Shown: positions 12,801 through 21,479 of the stretch, piece after piece
Layout: each line of letters opens with the position of its first letter
Position numbering within the stretch: the first letter of the stretch is position 1
Assembly (NCBI GenBank): GCA_002633005.1
Contig: NMRA01000548.1
Span: 172,005 to 223,000 of the forward strand
Direction: 5' to 3'
Source of the DNA: Phoronis australis
Lineage: Eukaryota > Phoronida > Phoronidae
DNA: 50,996 nt
Position numbers and translations under genes: made by a program
Notes under the pieces: model-generated
What the model was told of the DNA's origin: nothing
What the model saw: only the letters and a program-made list of their open reading frames with translations
Databases searched by the model: none

Positions 12801-14009
12801 CTTCGAAATAATTGTCTGTTCCTTTTTGCTTGAGACCTAGGTAGAGTTCAATAACACTAGGACCTTGTTAGGACCTCGCTAGAAAAGTAAGACCCGGCGG
12901 GATTACGTGAGATATTACCGTGTATTTTAAATGAGAACACGTGATTTTGTCTAGATTTTTTCCTCGCTGCGAGACAGTCACTGAGCTCTACACAGACCTG
13001 CACAGTGACTTGTCCCACCATAGATTATAGTACATGGACCGGCAACTCCGTATATTTTCAATGTACGAAATCTGTGATGTTATGCTGAAGCCCTTACAAG
13101 TACATTACGTCGTCTGCTAATAATTGTCAGAGGCGTTTGTTCCTCGATCACCTCTGACGTCACTCACTATTAAGAAAACATTATGTTTCTTATGTATGGT
13201 TGCGAGTCATCGGAAATTCAAGCGCCTGTGATCATGGTCGGTTGTTTTGTCGTCAGGTAGTAGCATTGCCAAAAGTACTCACGATACCAACAGTTCTTAC
13301 CACAGTTTCCATAAAAGGGAATAATGCGCTACGTCTATGTCTTGTTATACCAAAAAAGAAGACGTGCTTTGCCTTGTGGGAGAAAAAACTACTATTAAAG
13401 TAACGAGCAGTTGACTGATCGTTTTTATGAAATTTGAAACTAAGCAAAAATGATTTGACATCAACAGAAATTCAAAATCTATACGAACAAACCGTAAAAA
13501 TACCTGTTGGACAGTTTCACTTCTGTTTCAGTGGCAGACAACCACTTTGAATAATGTAATTTAGTTTGTTTTTCGCGTTCCAGGCCTCCTTAAAAGTTGA
13601 TATTCGGTACTAATGCAAACCATAATATTAATGATGAAGCGTCAAACACGTTCTTTACCGCCAGTGTAGATTGTTCAAAGAAAGAGGCTACAGAAAGTTT
13701 GCATTTGNATCATGGAGGTAATTTAGTTTGTTTTTCGCGTTCCAGGCCTCCTTAAAAGTTGATATTCGGTACTAATGCAAACCATAATATTAATGATGAA
13801 GCGTCAAACACGTTCTTTACCGCCAGTGTAGATTGTTCAAAGAAAGAGGCTACAGAAAGTTTGCATTTGAAAGCTGTGTCCTGAATGAATCACAGAACGT
13901 GAGATTAGTTGTACTATGACAAACTTGCATAGGTATCCTTTTTTCTTCCAGAGTTAACAAGTGCGGTCGGTGTTCCTACAACTTCTGGTTCAACGGTGTC
14001 AAAGTGTAG
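3843..14009 (+). CDS. Small secreted cysteine-rich repeat protein, four exons, about 139 aa
   Basis: Model: exons 3843-3882, 8998-9127, 12272-12463, 13952-14009; stop TAG at 14007. All donors are GTAAGT and the acceptors are AG after pyrimidine-rich tracts. Phases fit: exon 1 ends with one base of a codon, exons 2 and 3 each end with two. Exon 1 encodes a signal peptide (MKLICCLIVILVSG). The mature part has about 18 cysteines in a repeating module: NPC, then ATCV, then NYCGGCNFYFVKNGQKV. A second module gives DPC, AKCV, NKCGRCSYNFWFNGVKV before the stop. Exon borders fall inside the module at the same phase (2-2), as in exon-shuffled repeats. An AATAAA lies at 14150-14155. I do not recognise a named family; similar NPC/CV/CGGC modules occur in marine invertebrate secreted proteins. 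Function is unknown. An alternative start at 8940 is discussed in the findings. Confidence 0.72.
3883..8997 (+). other. Intron 1 of the cysteine-rich gene (5.1 kb)
   Basis: The intron has a GTAAGT donor and a TTTCAG acceptor. It is AT-rich, with an ATGTATATG-type low-complexity stretch near 4900-4960 and a CA microsatellite at about 6571-6630. Open frames at 6857-7252 (+), 7752-8318 and elsewhere show no recognisable domain and no splice context, so I treat them as chance. Confidence 0.45.
6571..6630. repeat. (CA)n microsatellite, imperfect
   Basis: Repeated CACA with interspersed T and AAA interruptions. Simple-sequence DNA inside the first intron of the cysteine-rich gene. Confidence 0.9.
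9950..10975 (-). mobile_element. 5'-truncated non-LTR retrotransposon with RNase H domain (I/Jockey-like)
   Basis: On the minus strand an RNase H domain can be followed across a frameshift near 10660. The first acidic residue is in FRDGSAEN, then NYRS joins SAEANA, then LTDCPSLLQ, then VVLQWIPSHCGISGNREADR with the last acidic and histidine motif. Downstream, at about 10240-10110, comes a zinc-knuckle-like CEFPCGTGLQTSDHILQNC followed by LRRQTWPS and a stop. The element ends in a GAAGAAGAAGAA tail (about 9964-9953 on +), a usual 3' terminus for such LINEs. No RT is present, so the copy is 5'-truncated. It lies in intron 2 of the cysteine-rich gene, antisense to it. The exact clade (I, Nimb or Jockey) is not certain. 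Confidence 0.88.
11216..11235. repeat. (TA)n microsatellite
   Basis: A run of ten TA units in intron 2 of the cysteine-rich gene. Confidence 0.9.
11298..11330. repeat. Perfect 11-bp inverted repeat hairpin
   Basis: AAATTGTGGGG (11298-11308) and CCCCACAATTT (11320-11330) form an 11-bp stem with an AT-rich 11-base loop. Just upstream, GGGGCATTTTATATA at about 11258 is a second partner for the right-hand TATATAATGCCCC, so two alternative stems compete for the same arm. Its role is unknown; it may be the end of a foldback element. Confidence 0.7.
13138..13236. repeat. Dispersed repeat, related to Penelope-like element end at 38431
   Basis: This stretch (TGTTCCTCGATCACC, then ACGTCACTCACTATTAAGAA, then AAATTCAAGCGCCTGTG) matches 38431-38516 apart from a short insertion. 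At 38.4 kb the same sequence encodes the C-terminal end of a GIY-YIG fragment. The copy here is therefore probably a short 3' relic of the same Penelope-like family. It lies in intron 3 of the cysteine-rich gene. Confidence 0.6.
13556..13869. repeat. 152-base duplication around a lone N (probable assembly overlap)
   Basis: Bases 13556-13707 and 13718-13869 read the same by eye, separated by a single N at 13708 and a few bases. The identity and the lone N suggest that two contig ends with the same sequence were joined without being merged. It lies in intron 3, just before the last exon of the cysteine-rich gene, and does not alter the coding exons. Confidence 0.85.
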
Positions 14010-14149
14010 AAAAGCCAAATTTTTGCTGTCGATTTAAGATTTGACATTATTACGTAGTGTAGTTACCTTTGAATTGTGCAGAAATGTAATCTCGATTTAG
14101 ATGTCACGGTACGCCATGTGCACGGCTTAATGCTTTCGCAGGGACCCAA

Positions 14150-14155
14150 AATAAA
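14150..14155 (+). terminator. Poly(A) signal AATAAA of the cysteine-rich gene
   Basis: A canonical AATAAA about 140 bases after the TAG stop at 14007, which supports the last exon and transcript end of the cysteine-rich gene. Confidence 0.6.
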
Positions 14156-14159
14156 CTTA

Positions 14160-17100
14160 AGCAGCTGCTTATATTGATGTCGTTTTCTTTTGCGGAACAA
14201 GGAATACTGGAGAACACACCAAAAGAGGAGTTTTGCGTTATTTCTTTGTAATGTTGCTGACACCAAAGCGGGTGTGTCAAGCCAAAAGCTGATGAGAGAA
14301 GTCATGTAACCAAACCGAAATTCAAATGCCTGCATGGCACACTGGTGCAGTCTGAACTTAAAAAATTCAAACTCAAACATACCTGCGTCACTTTCACAAT
14401 ATAGACTATATTTTGAAACTGATGAGACGACTAAATCCTCTGACCACACAGCGATCGTTACTAAATGCAAATGGACCCAAATAAGGAACACGCAGTCTCA
14501 TTAACCTTGTTATAAACCAGTGACCTTTCTGTAAAAGAAATCACAAATTTGACGTAGACCACTAAAAATTTTCGTGTCAGTTCATGACCATTACTAACTG
14601 AAGGATGGCGTCGATAACCATTTAGGAATTATGATGAGCTACGGTGAAATTTAAGATAACTCAAGGCCATTTTGACGAAAAAAACAACTGACACCCTTTT
14701 GGACCAGTGGGACATCAGGCAAGCGGAATCCTGAATAATGCGTTTTAACACTGTCAGCGGTTGAGGAAAGAAGTTTTCAAGTCATAGGTATACGTGATTA
14801 CTTCGCTGTGCTGATTTAAACGCACTGCTTATTCTATTCCGCCTCACCCGACGTCACAAATTAGAGTTAGTGACACTAAGCCAAAAAGCTTAGTTGTTCC
14901 CTATTTGCCATGTTTATGAAAAAGACGTCCTAAAAACTTTATAGTAAGAAAATTTGACTTGAGCTCCCACTTCGAAAATTTATGAATGAAGTATTTTCCA
15001 TGTTAGCACATCTCAATTTACAAATAATTTATGAAGAAATTACGAGCAACTAACAATTATGGGTATATTTTCAGAAACACGATACTTTTGTTGTGGTGTG
15101 ATAAGTTAATTTTCAGAAATGCGATGTTTTGTCTTGCTTAAATGAGTCTTAAGTCCCTTTTTTGAAAAGGACCCAGGGACCGGTTGCATGAGGCAGTTTC
15201 ACATTAGGAATCATAAATGTTTTGCGCATTTGTGTCTTTGTTTGCTAAAATGATGTGTTTCTCTATTGCATCATCTTTACTACAAGCTCCTCTTTTACCG
15301 TATTATTTCTGTTCTGGAATAATAAATCTGAAAATACGGACTTAGTCTTTGAATTAGTGGCTTTGCATGAAAAGGTCCCTATTTATTTTCAATAGTATTG
15401 AGAATTCAACGTAGAGTTTACTCACGGTATGTAACAACGCTAAAATTAACTTATTAATGTAGATAAGGCAGTGTTAATTAGAAGAGACAGTCAGTATTCG
15501 CGCAAGTCCATAAATGTGGTGAAATGTGTATGAACACGCTTGTGACCGGCCTATTCGTGCAACCAGCCACGGTTGCTAAGCAGAATTATTACGAGTTCTA
15601 GGTTGTGTTGCGTTTTCCTATCGTGTCTGTCTCCGATGACGGGCGTATAAATACATGTACATGTAGAATGATTATAAATGTGACACGGCCGGCTTACGTG
15701 ACCAATACGGCAAGCCCAAACATAAATCAAATCAAATCAAGAGCGTTCAAAGTGCTAATGCCGCATCTATCTTGGCCATTGCCTTTTAAGATCATTTTGT
15801 CAGTTTTACGTATCAATTGTAAAATGAATACTTGATATTCATTAGTACTTTTGCTTTGTTTGAGGGTCACTGCTTCATGTATAGAATAGATGAGGGCGTT
15901 GTAAGGTGATCACAAAATTAGATCCGGTTAGTTGACTATAGTCCAACAATAGTTTGTGATTTCTTCTCAAAGATCACAATGTCGACCGGGGCGACCTCTT
16001 GCGACTCGCGAGCAGGAAGCACGGAAAGGGTAAGCGAGCTATAATGGAAGTGAATCGTTCGTGATCACTTTTTCTCGCATCCAGCCTCCAGACTGTCATA
16101 AGTATGCCGTGTTGAACACCTCGAAAACGAGGCCAGTTGTACAGATATACATGTACTGCTATGATCTGATTTGTATTTCTTTGTTTCATCAAGGTTATCC
16201 AGGAACAGCGAGCAATTAAAATCATAGAGCAGCAACGGAATAATACATTTGTCTCAGGAAAATTACAGAAATTGGAAGAAATACTGAGAGACAATTTGAT
16301 ATGTTGAAATACACATACCAATTGGGTCATAGTGTAGTAACATCCGATAAGTTTAGCATATAATAACGCGTCAAAACAAACTCCAAAATATTTCCCATAC
16401 TGCTTTGCGTAACCGGTGGCAATTTCCTACCGACTGATTCAAGAACTGCTACTGATCAACAATAAGGTGCACTTGTGACAGAATACCTAGGGATACCATA
16501 AAATCATACGCACGATCATCGCATCTTACGCACGAACCACCTACGAACCTATAAGTCAGGCATTTGAACCTAAAAATAACGCATGAACAAAAATCGTGCG
16601 CACGAACCACTGACAAAAATCATAAATACGAACACATGTCATGGCACGAGTGGTCAATGAAGACAGCCGTCGATCAGTGTCAGTGGTACACAGCCTTGTA
16701 GACTTCATACAAGCAACAAAATTGATGGAAAACATTTCCAAAGTTACATGTCACTATTCCGGATGTTCACTACTCTCAAGGTTCGCTACTACTTCAAATG
16801 TCCACAATTCCGAAACCAGAACTTCGACATTTCATTACTCTGATTGTCTGTTAACGAGTCGGAATTCATGTGAATAACGTATTGTATTTGTGTCCATCGT
16901 GTAGTAACCATTTAAAGGGTGTGCCGTAAGTTGAATAGTCTTGAAACATTGATTACATTGTTTACAAATGAACTCAGTTCCAAACACTGCCAATCGTGAT
17001 TCTTGGATCTAACTAACGATCGACGGGCAAATCTGTGGCGCGTGTCAGGGCTGCGTCGACCAACGGCGGTTTTGAATTTAAGAACACTGAATGGAACTCT

Positions 17101-17308
17101 CTGACTTTGTGAAGATTGGCAGGGACAAGGTAGCCTTCTAATTACACTTAGTTTTGACCGGCCATGCGCGTAGTTTCGGTGGGTGAGGCGGCAGCGGCCC
17201 TAAACTAGCTTCGCGCTGTGAAATGATGCAACCTTAAAGACATGGATTTGAATAATGTATCCTAGTTGACAATTCGTCAATATTCCTACTTCATATTCAT
17301 GTAAAATG
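14160..17308. other. Intergenic, no gene recognised; short local repeats
   Basis: The minus-strand 142-aa open frame at 14063-14491 and others here lack domain, codon or splice support. Two patches of short internal repetition are visible. At about 16500-16640, variants of CGTGCGCACGAACCAC recur. At about 16753-16840, variants of TTCACTACTCCGAAG recur; a reverse-complement relative of the second patch lies at about 18180-18240. Confidence 0.4.
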
Positions 17309-18000
17309 ATACCAAAACCTTTTTTGATGATTTCCACCAATCCTTGTTCTGTCACCTGCTAATCATGCTTCACGGGCGTCAATCTTCCAAGTTAAAATTA
17401 TACCAAACCCGGTTTTGGCCTATTAGCGGATACTAAAAGCAACTTTCCAGTTATTTGAAACTAAAGCCCTGGTTCGACAATCCTCAAAAGTTTTTAGGAA
17501 AATTTAGAAAACTCCTTTCAAAGTTAGTTAAGGGGACGCTTTTAGCAAGTTACACCGGAACTGTAGGGAAAAGACCACCCGCCAAGGACAATAATGTCCA
17601 ATTCGTGAGATAGCGGGTATGAATTCGTAGTTGCTTCCTGCTTTTATCTTTCAAGATTGACGCCAATTGTGCATCAGGTGAGAGAAGGAGGATTGGTTGA
17701 AATCATCAAAACAGGGATTAGTATCCATTCTAAGCAAGGAATCGATTAAAAAGTCATACACCCCATGTCACAGTTTGGACATTATGGTCCTTGGTGGGAG
17801 GTCTTTTCCCAAAGTTCCCGTGTGATTCGCTTAAAGCGTAGGTCATGCTTGCTCGTTTAGCAAACTTTAAAAGGAGTTTTCGAATTTTTCAGCAAACTTT
17901 TGAGGAATGTCGAAGTTACAGGGCATTATTTTGTTTCAGAGAACTGGATGATAAGTCATTTTTAGTATCTGTCAATAGGTCAAAACCGGATTTGGTATCC
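17309..18000. repeat. Permuted inverted duplication (B-A-B'-A')
   Basis: Block B (17309-17398, with GATGATTTCCACCAATCC and GCGTCAATCTT) is followed by block A (17399-17618, with TACCAAACCCGGTTTTGGCC and AAAAGACCACCCGCCAAGGA). After a short spacer come the reverse complement of B (17643-17726) and then the reverse complement of A (17757-18000). Similarity is clear but imperfect. A simple palindrome would run B-A-A'-B'; here the order is permuted. It is probably the remains of a tandem repeat family with one inversion, or of nested foldback elements. Confidence 0.65.
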
Positions 18001-19391
18001 TTTCAAAATTGCCAGAACGTACTCATTTTCCGTACTCGTAAGATATGCGGGCAATTTTGTTTGCACGTAAAATCAATAGTACGTTGTTTTTGGTATAGGT
18101 ACACTACTCGGTGCATCTACTAACCAAAGTATCGTTTACTTTTCCATGCAAAAGCATAAAAATTACACCCGAGTCCGAAATTTTAGATATTTTCGGAGTA
18201 GTGAAACTTCGAAGTAGTGAACCTTCAGAATAATGGGTTGTTCCCATTTCCAGCGGTGCCAATAACTCGAAAAAATCCAACCATATAAAAACTGTCGTAA
18301 AGCCATTCTCAGACTAAAAAATTCCGTCCGAGTATATAATGAGGTATAAGCACGCCTGGTTTGGCGGAAGGTGACGCGAGAAGGTTCTCTTTCAGGACCA
18401 CATTGCATCCGAATTTGAGTACCATTCTTTACGAGCAACCGTCTCGGCATCCCCATTTCCGTCTCATCTTAGGAACATAGAACTGAGAGTCATCATTAGG
18501 TATACGGATTTCCCTTCTCCCTAATTAAGCTGCATCAAGTGCCTTATTGAAAACTCTACGGTGTCGACGTTTGCAAAATATCAAAGGTTTACCGCTCTAG
18601 AAATTCGAACCGTACCCCGCGCAATGCTGGGTACGTGCCTACGTCGTGTTTTTCATGGTGTGCATATGTGGAAGGCAATGTGGAATAAAGTTTTGTTGCA
18701 TGTAGTTTGTAAACACACAAAACCCTATTTTTTATTTTAATTATTCATTTTGGACAACTTTCGAACGGGGCGGCGGTCGAAATCACCAAAAGTCATAAAA
18801 TTTACAAAATATGTACCCCACTCTGACACGTTACCAAACCATGAAGAGCAGTTGACTTTTAAGCAAAAAACATTCAAAACCAAGGTCAAATATTTTTAGC
18901 AGATTGTGAAGGTCAACTGAGTGGCCAGTGAAATATTTAGAATATTCCATATACTTTTAGCACAAAAATGAAAATTGTAAAAAGTTGCTCTTTTATAACA
19001 ACGTATACCAAAATGTATTTAAGTTAAATCTTCACCGGTTACTAAGTAGCCGGTTGAACATGCCTTTCAAATCAGTGGCCATGTTGTCGGTCCAAGATGA
19101 CGTCCGACCAGATTCTAACAAGTGACCCAAATTTCTACACAAAACTTGTTATAGCTTTGTACTGCTTCATCCGATTTTGATAATTTTCAGATTGTTGTTG
19201 TGTGGGATATATTATCTTTCCAAAGAAACTGAAGAAATTCTTCAAAAAGAAAAATGGTTCGATCGCCCTATTAGTACGTTCTCGTGAACGTGACAGTTTT
19301 CGATCCTACCGACGAGGCAGTCTTAGATCAGTGAGGAATCTGTGAACAGACAGACACCCCAAGCCCATACAGTTCAAGTCATGTTAGCGTT
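18001..19391. other. Intergenic, nothing recognised
   Basis: No gene could be supported. The segment just before 19428 is the presumed promoter of the intron-less gene; a cluster of TGACGT motifs is listed separately. Confidence 0.4.
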
Positions 19392-19425
19392 TGACGTGTT
19401 GGTGACGTCGAACTATTCGTGACGT
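19392..19425. promoter_or_regulatory. Cluster of three TGACGT (CRE/ATF-type) half-sites
   Basis: TGACGT occurs at 19392, 19403 and 19420, directly upstream of the reading frame starting at 19428. The middle one reads TGACGTCG, one base from the full CREB/ATF palindrome TGACGTCA. The first two are 11 bases apart, close to one helical turn. Binding is inferred from the motif only. Confidence 0.4.
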
Positions 19426-19427
19426 AC

Positions 19428-20954
19428 ATGTATTCACTTTACAGAATTTTCAAGATGGACTTGCAAATGGCTTACAGAGTCATTCAAGACTTTGTGAAAG
19501 TGACAATATCGTGGTTTATAGACTTTATTTGGCAAATTATGCTGAGAACGACAGAGAAAGTAAACTCTGTCATGTGGAGATTCCAGTGCAACAGAGATGC
19601 TTTTGCAAGAACGGCAATAGACGACAAGGTGTTAGGGGATGTATCTGTTGATAAAGCAGAAATTGACATTGAATTAATGGAACCTGGTGCCAGGTGTGTA
19701 GCAGACATTGTCCACAAATCAAAGGCACTCGCAGGGCAGGTCGCCGACTGCGGCGAAGCGGAGTGCGAAAGCGGGAACTCGTCAAGAGAGAACGATCCGA
19801 TTGGTCGCCGTAATGCTGGAGTGAGAAAAGTGGTGAAATTCAATGTCAGAAACAAACCAGACGACGTTGACGATGTTCGACAGGATATCATTCAATTGTC
19901 AGGTGTAGCTGTATTCGCTGATGGTGCTGATAGTAAGAAGACAGTCCCGAAATCAGAAAGCAAGCCCGTTCAAAGTGACCACTTTGAAGACCCTTCACTG
20001 TCAGATTTCAACGAGTCGACTGAGGAGTCTACAGTTTGTGAGGAAATGTGGCCCATTCCCACAGAAAAAGATGAGATGGGTAAAGAAAATGTCCAAGACA
20101 ATGCGAATCTGCCCAATGCAGACAGGGAGCAAACTGACCACCAGAATCATGGCAAAACAGCAAAGCCGCATAGGCAGCAAGAGTTAATAGCAAGTCATAT
20201 CCCAAATTTTACTGTTTCCGAGACGCTGTTTGAATTCACCAAGTCGATTGAATCGACAGTTTCCCCTATGAGTCGCAACGTGTTTACACAGGATATACAA
20301 AGCTCTGAAGTTGAGACTCTGTGCAGCACATCAGGAAGTGTCGAGGGTATACGCCCAGAAGACGACAAAATGCACAGTTTCGTGAAGTTGCCTCAAGATG
20401 CCATTTCTACTCTTGCTGCAAATCTTTTAGGAAAGACTTGCATCTCCATAGCCGAAGCTGGTAAGAAGGTCAACGAAAAAGTGCAAAGCAGCGACCTACC
20501 TGACAGCAGCAGAGATATTGTACTAGACTTTTTTAAACCTTGTGGAGTCGTCGCCTGGCCTTACTATCCTAGTCCGTCTCCCATTGCAACGTTGCCCCAG
20601 TGCGATTTGTCCTTTGCTACGGGAGACACTGTGGACACTGAATGCAAGAAGAAAAGCAAAACAGGATTCCAAAGTAACAACAATCCATTCACCACTGAGG
20701 ACACTCGTCTAGGAAACGTCAAGAAGTCTGGATTCGCGCATGTGCCTCTTGATGCTGTTTCTTTTGTTTCAGAGGACTATGGTTTTACGGATAAGCCAAA
20801 TACTGTGAAACGCGGGGGACTTTTCAAAAGTTTGAAATCACGATTCAGACGAAATAGTCACGTGGGCAAGCAGTCTACCGCTTCCTCTCTGCAGGCGCAA
20901 AGTTCCGCTTCCCGATGGCGGCATTTGATGTGTTGTAATGCCTGTGGAGATTAG
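19428..20954 (+). CDS. Intron-less gene for an unrecognised protein of about 508 aa
   Basis: A single uninterrupted frame of 1.5 kb is far longer than chance in this AT-rich DNA. It is bounded by an in-frame TGA at 19392 and the stop at 20952. The first ATG (19428) has a weak context; the ATG at 19455 (CAAGATGG) has a strong Kozak context and gives about 499 aa. Near the N-terminus a hydrophobic or amphipathic stretch (FVKVTISWFIDFIWQIML) could be a membrane segment. The long middle is acidic, polar and rich in S, D, E, K and N, so probably disordered. The C-terminus has a basic patch (GGLFKSLKSRFRRNSH) and ends with CCNACGD. An AATAAA follows at 21161. I recognise no domain. It could be a lineage-specific gene or a retrocopy. 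Confidence 0.65.
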   Translation: MYSLYRIFKMDLQMAYRVIQDFVKVTISWFIDFIWQIMLRTTEKVNSVMWRFQCNRDAFARTAIDDKVLGDVSVDKAEIDIELMEPGARCVADIVHKSKALAGQVADCGEAECESGNSSRENDPIGRRNAGVRKVVKFNVRNKPDDVDDVRQDIIQLSGVAVFADGADSKKTVPKSESKPVQSDHFEDPSLSDFNESTEESTVCEEMWPIPTEKDEMGKENVQDNANLPNADREQTDHQNHGKTAKPHRQQELIASHIPNFTVSETLFEFTKSIESTVSPMSRNVFTQDIQSSEVETLCSTSGSVEGIRPEDDKMHSFVKLPQDAISTLAANLLGKTCISIAEAGKKVNEKVQSSDLPDSSRDIVLDFFKPCGVVAWPYYPSPSPIATLPQCDLSFATGDTVDTECKKKSKTGFQSNNNPFTTEDTRLGNVKKSGFAHVPLDAVSFVSEDYGFTDKPNTVKRGGLFKSLKSRFRRNSHVGKQSTASSLQAQSSASRWRHLMCCNACGD

Positions 20955-21160
20955 AACACCTATCCTATTCCAAAACTGACTTAATTATAATTAGGACTAT
21001 TACTCCCAGATTATAAGCTCAGTGTTGAGCACTTTTTAGCACTTTTATACTAACCCGAATTATTTTAAAATACGCTGCACTTCCGTGAATGTTTCGCAAC
21101 AATTAAGTCTCTGTCGTGTACATACTATGTACTGAATGTAAATTACATGACGACGGGCAA

Positions 21161-21166
21161 AATAAA
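21161..21166 (+). terminator. Poly(A) signal AATAAA of the intron-less gene
   Basis: A canonical AATAAA about 205 bases after the stop, in a short AT-rich 3' UTR. It supports the frame at 19428-20954 as a transcribed gene. Confidence 0.6.
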
Positions 21167-21395
21167 ATGAAGTTGCAGGCGTAAAGTTTGTTTTAATTGG
21201 TGCTTAAGCTGAAAATTGCGTTTTCTTATTAGTTGAATAAGACACATTTCTCGTATCGAATACCTAGACTGATACCACATGCGCGCGCACCCAGGGGGAT
21301 CGAACACGCCCTCCATTTTGCGAAGTGGGCAAAAAAGGTCCGCCTCAGAAAGACAAAAAGTCTGAGAAAACGAGACGAAAGTCCACTAAAAAATG

Positions 21396-21470
21396 CGCTG
21401 ACGCACAGTGAAGGTGGTACCCCGTTTTTTTAGTCCTTCCGCTTTTTTGTCAGCAAAAGATCCACATCGC
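21396..21470 (+). repeat. Dispersed repeat shared with the TIR element at 44.5 kb
   Basis: The run GCTGACGCACAGTGAAGGTGGTACC, then TTTTTTTAGTCC, then GCAAAAGATCCACA is closely matched at 44803-44886, where it is part of a 503-base element with terminal inverted repeats. In both copies the end of a short open frame (ending PFF and then stop) falls in the shared part. No terminal repeats were found around this copy, so it is probably a fragment. Confidence 0.5.
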
Positions 21471-21479
21471 AGTAAATTC

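Noticed and set aside
14063-14491. 142-aa minus-strand open frame
   Set aside because: It overlaps the 3' UTR of the cysteine-rich gene, and no motif or start context supports it.
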